This document shows, in pieces, positions 33,407 through 41,641 of a DNA stretch of 59,430 bases (position 1 is its first letter; every line of letters starts with the position of its first letter). The notes under the pieces are model-generated. The model saw only the letters and a list, made by a program, of their open reading frames with translations. It was not told the DNA's origin and made no database searches. Location of the stretch: contig CALWUW010000019.1 of the NCBI GenBank assembly GCA_944384815.1, positions 1 to 59,430 on the forward strand, given 5' to 3'. This DNA is from an uncultured Clostridia bacterium (GTDB taxonomy: Bacteria > Bacillota > Clostridia > Oscillospirales > Acutalibacteraceae). A program made the position numbers and the translations under genes.

Positions 33407-35092
33407 TTACTCCAGGCTGGGAGGCATTTGTCCGGGAAGCTCCTGGGAGTCCCGGTTTTGCCGTCCATCCCGATCTTTTTGCTTTTTCTCCCGGGAAAAA
33501 AGCCCTGCCAAACCGGAAGCGAAAATCAGCAGGATCCCCAGCCCCGGCAAAAGCAATGAACTGGGGCTCCATCCGGTGAGCATCCATTCTGCCCAGGCAA
33601 TGGCTCCGAAAAAGAAGACGCAAAGCATGGGAAGCTGCAGCCATAGGGGGAATTTATCCTTGGCGGAAGCCGCCGCCCATAAAAACAACCCTAACGCGCC
33701 CAGGCAGAAACCGATTCCTTCTATCCAGAAAAACGCGGAAAGCCTGCGGATCCCCTCTGCGGAATAGATCATCAGCCGAACCAGATCCATATACCGCATA
33801 TAGCCCAAACAGTGCAGGGAGAGAGCTCCCGCAAGCACTACCACGCCTCCGGGTACAGCCAAACGGAAAAAGCCCGCTTTCCTGGCCAAAAGGCAGATCG
33901 CCGTAAAAATAAACAACAAAGCCAACACCGACGGCCGGTAAATTCCTCCCATGGAGCCCACCGCCCAGAAACTTTTCACCACGGCGAAATCCGTAAGATT
34001 TTGGGAACTAACCTGGTTTACCATCATCTTCTGATCCAGCGTAGTGAGCAGCGCCAGAAAAATTCCCAAAAGCGCCCCGCCCAGTACGGTGGAGGACACG
34101 GCCCGGGGCAATTTCCCCAGGGAAAACCCCGTCCCTTTTTTGCGGCCTTTCCGCCGAAGCAGCAGCCCCGAAATCCCCACTGCCAGGCAAAATATACCTG
34201 TAGGCAGCAAAAACAAGTAGTGGTTGCCCAGATTGGCTCCCGGCTGCCAAAGCACGTCCGGCAGAATAACCAGGATCTCCTCCGAAGCGCCCAGCCATCT
34301 TCCCAGTATCTTCAGGCCGGGAGAAAGCAGGCTCATGGGTACCATCAGCAGCAGATACACTCCCGAAAGGATCTGGGCGATGCCGGAAAGCAGCACCCCC
34401 CTGGATCCTCCCTGCCCCCGAACCAGCAAGACCCCCGGCGCCGCCAGGGAAAGAACGGCCATAGGCAGCAAATACACACCATCCAGAAAACTAAAGGCGG
34501 AACGCAGACTGCTTAGAGCCGCCATCTCCACATCGGAAATTCCTCCCAGCCAGCTGTAATCCACAGGGAAAAGGAAAGAAAACAGCGTGGGCATCCCTAC
34601 CAGCAAAATCGCTCCCAACAGGAAGAAGATCCCCAGAGTTTTTTCTTTCCGCGCCGCTTTTCGCCGCTGGATTTCCCCTTCCGGATCCTCGCTTCGGGTA
34701 TCCGGGATTTTTCGGGTCTTCCCGGATCTTCCGGGCTTTTTGCCTTTTCCGGAAACGCTTTCTTCCCCCGTGTCTTCTTCCATGGAAGCGTCCTCCGTTA
34801 AAGGAATATCTTCTCCCTCTTCGTTTTCTTCCGGCAGGGGATCTTCCGGAAGGTCGGAAAGATACCGCTGCTCCCGGATCCTTTCCTCAGGGGAAACCGG
34901 GGAAAACGCCGCCGCTTCCGCCTGAAACACCGGGGGATCCGCCTCTTTTGTTTTCTCCGGCAATTCTTCCGGCTGAATGGGAGCAGAGGAAGAGAGCTCT
35001 TCCGGGGCCCGGGAAAAGTTCTTGCCGCAATAAGGGCAAAAACGCAGTGTTTCCGGGCTCTCTTTTCCGCATTGGGTACAAATCATATCCAT
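33407..35092 (-). CDS. Zinc-ribbon multi-spanning membrane protein
   Basis: 561-aa protein of unknown function. N-terminal zinc ribbon (CTQCGKESPETLRFCPYCGK, residues 5-24), an acidic, Pro/Glu-rich cytoplasmic region (about 30-150) with a basic stretch (GKKPGRSGKTRKIPD), then ten or more hydrophobic helices (about 150-535) and a charged tail. Zinc-ribbon plus polytopic architecture is common in Clostridia without known function. AAAGGA SD. It is followed by a stem spanning the stop codon (33384-33392 with 33413-33421) without a U tract. Confidence 0.78.
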   Translation of the reverse strand: MDMICTQCGKESPETLRFCPYCGKNFSRAPEELSSSAPIQPEELPEKTKEADPPVFQAEAAAFSPVSPEERIREQRYLSDLPEDPLPEENEEGEDIPLTEDASMEEDTGEESVSGKGKKPGRSGKTRKIPDTRSEDPEGEIQRRKAARKEKTLGIFFLLGAILLVGMPTLFSFLFPVDYSWLGGISDVEMAALSSLRSAFSFLDGVYLLPMAVLSLAAPGVLLVRGQGGSRGVLLSGIAQILSGVYLLLMVPMSLLSPGLKILGRWLGASEEILVILPDVLWQPGANLGNHYLFLLPTGIFCLAVGISGLLLRRKGRKKGTGFSLGKLPRAVSSTVLGGALLGIFLALLTTLDQKMMVNQVSSQNLTDFAVVKSFWAVGSMGGIYRPSVLALLFIFTAICLLARKAGFFRLAVPGGVVVLAGALSLHCLGYMRYMDLVRLMIYSAEGIRRLSAFFWIEGIGFCLGALGLFLWAAASAKDKFPLWLQLPMLCVFFFGAIAWAEWMLTGWSPSSLLLPGLGILLIFASGLAGLFSREKKQKDRDGRQNRDSQELPGQMPPSLE

Positions 35093-35167
35093 GTTCCTTT
35101 CTTTCCTGCCTTCCCCATCCCTGGGGCTTCCTGTTTTTGGTCCGACCCGGGAAATCCGGATCCGTTA

Positions 35168-36001
35168 TTAAAAGCCGGAATTCTCCTCCAGCCACCGGGC
35201 GACCCCGTCCTCATCGTTGGAGCCGATCTGCCCGTGCGCTATTTTAACCAGCTCCGGCACAGCGTTTCCCACGGCGTATCCTTCATCCGCCGCCTGCAGC
35301 AGCGGAATATCGTTTTTGGTGTCTCCAAAAGCCACCACCCGGCTGCACCCCAGAAGCTCTTTCAGCCGCTGGACCCCCTGAGCCTTGGTGGCTTCTTTGG
35401 GCATGATCTCCAGCCAGTATTCCGGCGCGTACGGCTCCTTCTGAAACACAAAGGTGGTAAAGGGATAGTCTTCCCGCCGGTGGTAAAGGGGCTCCAGCTC
35501 CTGAAAATCCCCCATGGCGGTGAAATAAAACACGTCCCCGTCCTTCAGCTGCTGAAAATCGGAAACCGGCCGAAGCCTGGGGTCTCCCCGGCGGCTTTCC
35601 AGGTAATGGCGAACGGCTTCGTTTTCCCGTCCTACCTGCCAGCTGACCCGTTCCCTTCCGTCCAATAGGCTGTAAGTCTGAGGGGACAGCCCATGCTCCT
35701 GAAACAGCTGAAACAGCAGCTCCTGCTCCCGGGGCGTAAACCCCTGGGCGATCAGATTTTTCCCCGTCTGGGAAGAACACACAAATGTCCCGTTATACAC
35801 CACCGCCGGAAACTCCACCGGAAGCTCCTTCATCACCGCGTAAGCCGAGGTAAAGGAACGGGCAGTGGCGTAGGTAAACTGCATTCCCCGGCGGATCAGC
35901 CGGGTGAGGGTCTCCCGGGTATAGGAAGAAAGCTCTCCCCGGGAATTCAAAAGGGTTCCGTCCAGATCGGAAACATACAGTGTTTTTTCCCTATTCTCCA
36001 A
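35168..36001 (-). CDS. Cof-type HAD-IIB hydrolase
   Basis: 277-aa predicted phosphatase of sugar phosphates or cofactors. HAD motif I VSDLDGTLLNS (about 11-21), motif II in TYATARS, motif III Lys in the EATKAQGV region and motif IV VAFGDTKNDIPLL (about 225-237) are intact. The TTG at 36001 (AGGA 8 nt upstream, 11-nt overlap with the upstream GNAT) is my choice; an ATG at 36031 is the alternative. Coupled to the GNAT gene. Confidence 0.85.
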   Translation of the reverse strand: MENREKTLYVSDLDGTLLNSRGELSSYTRETLTRLIRRGMQFTYATARSFTSAYAVMKELPVEFPAVVYNGTFVCSSQTGKNLIAQGFTPREQELLFQLFQEHGLSPQTYSLLDGRERVSWQVGRENEAVRHYLESRRGDPRLRPVSDFQQLKDGDVFYFTAMGDFQELEPLYHRREDYPFTTFVFQKEPYAPEYWLEIMPKEATKAQGVQRLKELLGCSRVVAFGDTKNDIPLLQAADEGYAVGNAVPELVKIAHGQIGSNDEDGVARWLEENSGF

Positions 36002-36620
36002 TTTGCTCTTCCTTTCCCGGGTCTTCCCCATTGTTCCGGATTTCCCCGGAAGAAGCAGCCTCCTTTTGGGGGTTCCGCAGGGAGATCTCCAGCCGGGAAA
36101 AGGTTTTCGATCCAAAGGCATGCCGGTATAAGCCGGTATATTCTTCAAAAGTCAGGGAACAATGGTCCGTCATGCTGTCCAATGCCGCCCCGGCCACAAC
36201 TGCCTGCAGCCCGGCATCCTGAAACCCGTGGCGCAGATAAAATTCTTTCCGCCGCACCCGCTGCCGGCTGTTTTCCGCCTGAGGGTCCGGGGGTTCAATT
36301 TCCAGAAAGAACCGTTTTCCCTGATAGCGCTGCCGCAAAAGCTCCAGGGCTTCTCCGCCCATTCCCCGACCCCGAAGCGTCGGATCCATGGCGAAATAAT
36401 CCAGAAGCACCAAATCCCCGAAAAAGGCGCTGATGGCCAAGCCCACCGGGCGGGACTCCTGCAGGGAGAAAATGGAAAGGATCTCCACTCGTTTTAAGCG
36501 CTGCCGTTTCACCAAAAGAGAGAACGGCTTGCGTTCCACCGCGGGAAACGCTTCCTTATATAATTGGCGAATAAAGGAAAGTTCCTCTTTTCCGGCTTTT
36601 TCCAGCCTAAGGGACCCCAT
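35991..36620 (-). CDS. GNAT family N-acetyltransferase
   Basis: 209-aa enzyme of unknown substrate. Acetyl-CoA motif A reads VLLDYFAMDPTLRGRGMGGEAL (about 84-105); RRKEFYLRHGFQDAG (about 132-146) is motif B. The ATG at 36620 follows an AGGAG SD about 10 nt upstream. The extra in-frame N-terminal residues further upstream are low-complexity repeat sequence. First gene of a pair with the HAD hydrolase. Confidence 0.83.
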   Translation of the reverse strand: MGSLRLEKAGKEELSFIRQLYKEAFPAVERKPFSLLVKRQRLKRVEILSIFSLQESRPVGLAISAFFGDLVLLDYFAMDPTLRGRGMGGEALELLRQRYQGKRFFLEIEPPDPQAENSRQRVRRKEFYLRHGFQDAGLQAVVAGAALDSMTDHCSLTFEEYTGLYRHAFGSKTFSRLEISLRNPQKEAASSGEIRNNGEDPGKEEQIGE

Positions 36621-36642
36621 TGTATCCAGCTCCTTTTCTGAT

Positions 36643-36696
36643 TCTGCTTGTGATCTTGCTGATCTTGCTTTCTTGTTTCCTTGTTTCCTTGCCTTT
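36643..36696. repeat. 9-nt imperfect tandem array upstream of the GNAT gene
   Basis: TCTGCTTGT, GATCTTGCT, GATCTTGCT, TTCTTGTTT, CCTTGTTTC, CTTGCCTTT in register. The rest of the 632-nt spacer to 37252 has a possible promoter (TGGAAA/TATACT, 36825-36853, minus) and the terminator at 37097; nothing else was recognised. Confidence 0.55.
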
Positions 36697-37096
36697 CTTT
36701 CCGGCGCCCTGAAAAGCGTGTTGAAGAGAGCATGGGCAAACAGCTTCCCGCTCAAGCGCCCGATTCTTACAATTTTCAGATTTCTTTACAGAAGTTTCTG
36801 AAATTTTGCAAAGTATATGGGTGCAGTATAGCATATTTTCGCCGGATTTTCCAGCGTTTCCCCATCCTGGCCTTTCTGATTTTGGGAACCTCCCAGCCGG
36901 ACGCCAAAGTTTTGCCCCACCAGTCGATGAGATCACCCATACATCGCCATACCAGCACGCCGCATCCCCATAGCATCGCAGCAGGCTTTTTCAGCAGGCC
37001 CCTAAGCACGCCCCCCTGAACGCGCCCCCTGCCGGAATATTTGAATGCCCCGCAATACTCCCGGCGTCCCAACTCCCAACGCCCCGGCAGCGTCAG

Positions 37097-37138
37097 CCAA
37101 AAACACAGGAAGGCAGCGGCCGATTGCCGCTGCCTTCC
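37097..37138 (-). terminator. Terminator of the GntR-GH31-transketolase operon
   Basis: A perfect 13-bp stem (37108-37120 with 37126-37138), 5-nt loop, and a minus-strand tail TGTGTTTTT. Confidence 0.85.
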
Positions 37139-37252
37139 CAAACCATGGAAGAAAAAATAAGCCATTCGCCCGGCCGATTGCCGAGCGTTTTGCTTGTACG
37201 CTTATAAAAAGATCTCTCGGCTAAGCCCGCTCCACCCGGGCAAAAAGAGACT

Positions 37253-38050
37253 TCAGCAAGCCTCTTTTTCCTTGGGCCAAAGCTGCCGCATTTTCTGCAA
37301 ATCCTCCCGGGGGCAGGAAGAAAAAGCTTCCAGGCTTACCCGATGCCGGTATTCCCAGGTTTCCAGGGCTTTTAAAAATTCCAGGCCTTTGCCGTCTTTT
37401 TCCGGAAAACCCCGGCGGATCCCCTCTGCCATATGAACGTGAGCCACCTGCTCCATCCGATCCTCAACGTGTTCCCAGGGCTCCTGCTCCATTTCCAGAT
37501 GGTAATAATCCACCAAAAGACGAATATGGGGGCAGCCCGCGGCACGGCGAAGTTCTTCTGCCTGCTGAAGGGTTTGAATAATGTTGCCTTCCTGCCGGTT
37601 GATGGGCTCCAGGGCCACCAGGATCTCATAGGGCTCCACCCAGCGTTCCACGTCCTCCAAAAGCTGTTTCAGCTGATCCATAGCCTTTTCCATAGGAAAC
37701 CCCGGGGGAACATTTTTAGCGCCGCTGCTGCCCAGAACGATCACCTTTGCTCCGGCTTCCGCCGCCAGTTCTACGGCCTTCCTGCCGTATTCCCCGATTT
37801 TTTCCCGGGAAATATCCGTCCCTGTAAGCCGAAGGCTTCCCGGGAAAAAGTTGTTGCAGGCCTCACAGGGAACCCCCTCCTGCTTCAAAGCCCGGAAAAT
37901 TTGTTTATGCTCTTCCCCGGTAAGCTCCATCATCTGTGCCAGAGGCAGCTCCGCGTATTCATACCCTATCTCTGCCAGCGCGGAGAGAAAGTGCATTCCC
38001 AAAGGATCCTCCCGGCTGCCGAACATATTCAGGCAGCATCCCAGCTTCAT
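37253..38050 (-). CDS. Sugar phosphate isomerase/epimerase-type TIM barrel
   Basis: 265-aa AP-endonuclease-2 superfamily protein, likely an isomerase or epimerase of an unphosphorylated or phosphorylated sugar. Metal-site segments LVALEPINRQEGN (about 148-160), RLLVDYYHLEM (about 178-188), HVHMAEG (about 211) and SLEAF (about 245) are present. It ends a seven-gene operon; AAAGGAGG SD inside the upstream reductase gene, 4-nt overlap. It is not close enough to Hyi or DTE/xylose isomerase to name a substrate. Confidence 0.82.
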   Translation of the reverse strand: MKLGCCLNMFGSREDPLGMHFLSALAEIGYEYAELPLAQMMELTGEEHKQIFRALKQEGVPCEACNNFFPGSLRLTGTDISREKIGEYGRKAVELAAEAGAKVIVLGSSGAKNVPPGFPMEKAMDQLKQLLEDVERWVEPYEILVALEPINRQEGNIIQTLQQAEELRRAAGCPHIRLLVDYYHLEMEQEPWEHVEDRMEQVAHVHMAEGIRRGFPEKDGKGLEFLKALETWEYRHRVSLEAFSSCPREDLQKMRQLWPKEKEAC

Positions 38051-38970
38051 GGCGTTTTGCCTCCTTTGATCTCCACCTGCTCCCGCTCTTCGTAATACTG
38101 CACCAGGGCGCTGTGATCCAGCTTTCCTTTGCCTTCCGCCTGCAGCCGCTTCATCATGTCCAGAGCCATATGGGTCAGGGGAAGATCCATCTCCGCCGCT
38201 TTTCCCGCCTGGACGGCGTTGTTTAAGTCCTTCACATGCAGATCGATCCGGAAGCCGGGGTCAAACCGTCTTTCCATCATCATAGGCGCCTTGGCGTCCA
38301 TGACTGTGCTTCCGGCCAGTCCGCCCCGGATGGCCTTATACACCTTTTCCGGGTCCACCCCGGATTTGGCCGCCAGAACCAATGCCTCGGAAACCGCGGC
38401 GATATTCAGCGCCACCACGATCTGGTTGGCCAGCTTGGTCATATTGCCGCTGCCCACTTCTCCCACAAGAGTCACGGAGGCGCCCATAGTCTCCAGAATG
38501 GGGCGGACTTTCTCAAACACTTCCGGTTCCCCTCCGCACATAAAGGAAAGGGTGCCGTCTATGGCCTTGGGTTCTCCCCCGCTTACCGGCGCATCCACCA
38601 AAAAGCCCCCGGCTTCCGCCACCTTTTTTCCCAGCTCCACGGAAACGTTGGGGTCAATGGAGCTCATGTCCACCACGATGCTCCCCGGCCGCATTCCCTG
38701 AAGCACACCGTTTTCCCCTAAAAGCACTTCCTTTACCTCCGGGGAATTGGGCAGCATGGTCAGGACTCTCTCCGCCTTGGAGGCCGCTTCCTTAGGAGAA
38801 GCGCAGGGGATCCCGCCCATTTTCTCCACGGCTTCCACCGCCTGGGGCAAAATATCGTAAATATACAGCGTATATCCGGCTTTCAAAAGATTTCCCGCCA
38901 TGGGCTTTCCCATGATCCCCAGGCCGATAAACGCGATTGCTTCTCTTGTTGCCTGCTTTTCCATTTCCAT
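38047..38970 (-). CDS. garR: 2-hydroxy-3-oxopropionate (tartronate semialdehyde) reductase family
   Basis: 307-aa NAD(P)-dependent beta-hydroxyacid dehydrogenase. Rossmann motif IAFIGLGIMGKPMAGNL (about 12-28), substrate motif VDAPVSGGEPKAIDGTLSFM (about 128-147), catalytic Lys in NMTKLANQIVVALNI (about 178-192). The long match IRGGLAGSTVMDAKAPMM plus FRIDLHVKDL is characteristic of GarR/GlxR rather than 3-hydroxyisobutyrate dehydrogenase. It reduces a small semialdehyde here; the exact one depends on what the adjacent transketolase and isomerase make. Immediately follows tktC (0-nt gap). Confidence 0.85.
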   Translation of the reverse strand: MEMEKQATREAIAFIGLGIMGKPMAGNLLKAGYTLYIYDILPQAVEAVEKMGGIPCASPKEAASKAERVLTMLPNSPEVKEVLLGENGVLQGMRPGSIVVDMSSIDPNVSVELGKKVAEAGGFLVDAPVSGGEPKAIDGTLSFMCGGEPEVFEKVRPILETMGASVTLVGEVGSGNMTKLANQIVVALNIAAVSEALVLAAKSGVDPEKVYKAIRGGLAGSTVMDAKAPMMMERRFDPGFRIDLHVKDLNNAVQAGKAAEMDLPLTHMALDMMKRLQAEGKGKLDHSALVQYYEEREQVEIKGGKTP

Positions 38971-39909
38971 TCATCCTTTCCAAAGCTTCCAAAGTTTCTC
39001 CTGCATAGCCCGGCTGTCCAGACCATAGGCCTGCAGCAATTCTTCGTGGGAAGAAGCGGACTGGCCGAACCGGTCCTCCACCGCCAAAACCTCTTTGGGC
39101 ACCCAAAGGTTCCGCAGAAGGTAACACAGCAGCATTCCCAGTCCTCCCCGAAGGGAATGCTCCTCACAAATCAGGATCCCCTTTTTTCCCCGGGCCAAAG
39201 GAAGCACCGCTTCCTCTTCCAAAGGTTTCAGGGTGGGGATATGCACCACCTGCACCTGCACCCCCTGCTTTTCCATCTCATTGGCCGCCTGCAAAGCCTG
39301 GGAAGCCAGGATCCCCGTGGTAAACACCGCCAGATCCGTTCCTTCCCGCAGCACCACCGGCTTCCCCGGCGTATACTTTTCCTCCGGCGGGAACACATTC
39401 TCCACATCGTTTCGGCTAAGCCGCAGATACACCGGCCCCTGGATCCTAGCCGCTTCCCGGACAGCCAGAACCGTTTCCGGCCCGTCGCAGGGGGAAAGCA
39501 CCGTCATCCCGGGAATAGCGCTCATCAGCGCCAGATCTTCCAGGGACTGGTGGGTGGCGCCGTCTCCAAAATCGGAGAATCCGGCGCTGGAGCCTACGAT
39601 CTTTACGTTCAGCCCCGCGGTTCCGATGCTTTGCCGGATCTGGTCATAGGCCCGCCCGGCGGCAAACACCGCGAAGGTATTCACAAAGGGGATCTTCCCC
39701 GCCAGGGCCAGCCCCCCGGCAAACCCCAGCATATTCTGCTCGGCGATCCCCATTTCAAAGTACCGCTCGGGGAACGCCTTCTCAAACAGGCAGCTTTGGG
39801 TGGACTTTCCCAAATCCGCTTCCAAAACCACGATTCGAGGATCTTCCCGACCCAGCTCCACCAACGTTTTTCCGTATTCCATCCGCTGGTTATGCGTCCT
39901 ATGGGTCAC
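38971..39909 (-). CDS. Transketolase, C-terminal subunit
   Basis: 312-aa Pyr/C-terminal half of a split ThDP transketolase. The catalytic Glu is in MGIAEQNMLGFAGG (about 53-66). AGFSDFGDGATHQSLEDLALM (about 110-130) carries the substrate His, and the C-terminal domain includes ILICEEHS. GTG start overlaps the tktN stop by 4 nt. Split transketolases in catabolic operons handle pentoses or branched and modified sugars such as apulose 4-phosphate or sulfofructose; the substrate here is unassigned. Confidence 0.9.
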   Translation of the reverse strand: MTHRTHNQRMEYGKTLVELGREDPRIVVLEADLGKSTQSCLFEKAFPERYFEMGIAEQNMLGFAGGLALAGKIPFVNTFAVFAAGRAYDQIRQSIGTAGLNVKIVGSSAGFSDFGDGATHQSLEDLALMSAIPGMTVLSPCDGPETVLAVREAARIQGPVYLRLSRNDVENVFPPEEKYTPGKPVVLREGTDLAVFTTGILASQALQAANEMEKQGVQVQVVHIPTLKPLEEEAVLPLARGKKGILICEEHSLRGGLGMLLCYLLRNLWVPKEVLAVEDRFGQSASSHEELLQAYGLDSRAMQEKLWKLWKG

Positions 39910-40751
39910 AGCGCCTCACCTGCCTTTTCTTCCAGCTCCCGCAAAGCGGTTTCATACTGCTCCCGGGTCATGGCGCCGTTATGGAAGGAAGGCTGGTTTT
40001 CCGCAAAGGAAATGCCTTTTCCCTTTACTGTTTGGGCCACAATGGCCACGGGCTTTCCCCGGACTTCCTCCGCCTTTTGCAAAGCTTCCAAAATTTCCCT
40101 TACGTTATGCCCGTCCACGGTGAAAACCGCAAACCCGAACGCCCGGAATTTTTCCTCCAAATGGGGAATGGGAAATCGCTCTTTTGTGGGGCCCGTAGCC
40201 TGCAAGCCGTTTTGATCCACCACCACCCGCAGGTTATCCAGCCGGTAAACCGCCGCGGAAAGCAGCGCTTCCCAGATCTGCCCTTCCGCCAGCTCCCCGT
40301 CTCCGGTGATGGCGTACACCCGAGGGGGTCTCTCCGGAAAATCCAGCTTCAGCCCCGCCGCCACCCCTGCCGCCAGGGAGACCCCCTGGCCCAGGGAACC
40401 GGTGTTGGCTTCGATCCCGGGCACCTTGTTTTTATCCGGATGCCCCTGCAAGGGGCTTCCCAGCTGCTTCAGCCCGCGGCACCACTGCTGGGGAAAATAC
40501 CCGCATTCCGCCAAAGCCGCATATTGAAGAATGCCCGCGTGCCCTTTGCTGAGGATCAGCCGGTTCCGCTGAGGCCACTGGGGATTTTCCGGATCATGGC
40601 GCATAAAGCCAAAGTATAAAACAGAAAGGATCTCCGCCAGGGAACAGGCGCCTCCCAAATGCCCGGTTTTTTCCGGGCCGATCATTTTTACCACCAGAGC
40701 CCGAAGCCGGTTGGCTTTTTGCTCCAGCCTTTGTATGGTTTGTTCCTCCAA
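39906..40751 (-). CDS. Transketolase, N-terminal subunit
   Basis: 281-aa ThDP-binding half. GHLGGACSLAEIL (about 30-42), SKGHAGILQYAAL (about 69-81), and the ThDP motif starting GDGELAEG (about 151) and ending VDQNG (about 180). Starts with TTG preceded by an AAGGTGA SD at about 6 nt; no better start exists. Forms a heteromeric enzyme with the next gene by family precedent. Confidence 0.9.
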   Translation of the reverse strand: MEEQTIQRLEQKANRLRALVVKMIGPEKTGHLGGACSLAEILSVLYFGFMRHDPENPQWPQRNRLILSKGHAGILQYAALAECGYFPQQWCRGLKQLGSPLQGHPDKNKVPGIEANTGSLGQGVSLAAGVAAGLKLDFPERPPRVYAITGDGELAEGQIWEALLSAAVYRLDNLRVVVDQNGLQATGPTKERFPIPHLEEKFRAFGFAVFTVDGHNVREILEALQKAEEVRGKPVAIVAQTVKGKGISFAENQPSFHNGAMTREQYETALRELEEKAGEAL

Positions 40752-40798
40752 GGGCTCACCTTCTTTCTCCTGCCGCTGTTTCAGAGATTTGTTTCAGA

Positions 40799-41467
40799 TT
40801 ATAAAGCTTCCAGCATTTCCCGGACTCTTTGGAAGCCAGTCTCTCCGCTGTTATATACCGGCACCCGGGTGTTTTTTAAATACGGCGCTAAAGCGGACAT
40901 GGAAAGCTGCGCCATAACGATGCAGTCCACTTCCCCGGAAAGATCCTCCACCGCCTGGGTCAGGATTCGGTTATGCTCCTCCACATTTCCCTTGGAGTAT
41001 TCCTCAAACGCCTTGCTGCAAAGGACAGTTTTGCAGGTGATTTCTTTTCCCGCTTCCCGGGCGGCGATCTCCAACAGCCGCTGGGAGGAGGGAATGGTGG
41101 TCTCCAGGGTGGCCAAAAGGCCGATCCGGCGGCCGTTCTGCACAGCTTTCTCCATCATAGGCCGGTCGATCTGCGCAATGGGCACCTGAATCATAGGCCT
41201 TGCCAGCTCCGCCGCATAGTTGAAGGTGGAGCAGGCCAGCAGAATCAGATCCGCTCCGGCTTCCTCCAGATTGTGGGCATACTGGGCAAATTTAAAGTAA
41301 TTGACTTTGGGGATCACTCCCGCCCCGGCTTTGATATTGTCCCTTTGAATGGTGTCGTCACAAAGGTGCATCACCTCCACCCCCTCCGGCAGATACCGGC
41401 GAAGATAGGGCTCCATAGCGCTGATGGTGATGTGGGAGGCATGGATAATTCCCAGTGTTTTTTCCAT
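40799..41467 (-). CDS. Aspartate/glutamate racemase-family protein with one active-site cysteine
   Basis: 222-aa Asp/Glu/hydantoin racemase superfamily protein. The first catalytic Cys is present in LLACSTFNY (about 79). At the second position, where racemases have GC or C-x-H motifs, this one reads MAQLSM (about 183) with no cysteine. Two-base racemisation is therefore unlikely; a decarboxylase, isomerase or lyase role is possible, as in single-Cys members such as arylmalonate decarboxylase (whose Cys is at the other site). GGAAAGGATG SD. In an operon with GH31 and transketolase. Confidence 0.78.
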   Translation of the reverse strand: MEKTLGIIHASHITISAMEPYLRRYLPEGVEVMHLCDDTIQRDNIKAGAGVIPKVNYFKFAQYAHNLEEAGADLILLACSTFNYAAELARPMIQVPIAQIDRPMMEKAVQNGRRIGLLATLETTIPSSQRLLEIAAREAGKEITCKTVLCSKAFEEYSKGNVEEHNRILTQAVEDLSGEVDCIVMAQLSMSALAPYLKNTRVPVYNSGETGFQRVREMLEAL

Positions 41468-41545
41468 ATGGCCGCATCCTTTCCCGCTGTTTTGCGTTTT
41501 CTTGTTTGGGAAGAGCCTTCCTTATGGGGGAAAGCTCTTCTTTAC

Positions 41546-41609
41546 CTTAACTGCCTAATCTCTTAATCTCTTAACTATTTAACTGCTTAACTGCTTAATC
41601 GCTTAACCG
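41546..41609. repeat. 8-nt imperfect tandem array, 8 units
   Basis: CTTAACTG, CCTAATCT, CTTAATCT, CTTAACTA, TTTAACTG, CTTAACTG, CTTAATCG, CTTAACCG with no indels, in the 174-nt spacer between the GH31 and racemase-family genes of one operon. Confidence 0.78.
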
Positions 41610-41641
41610 CATGTTTCGCCGCTGTTTTCTGCTTCCGCCTT

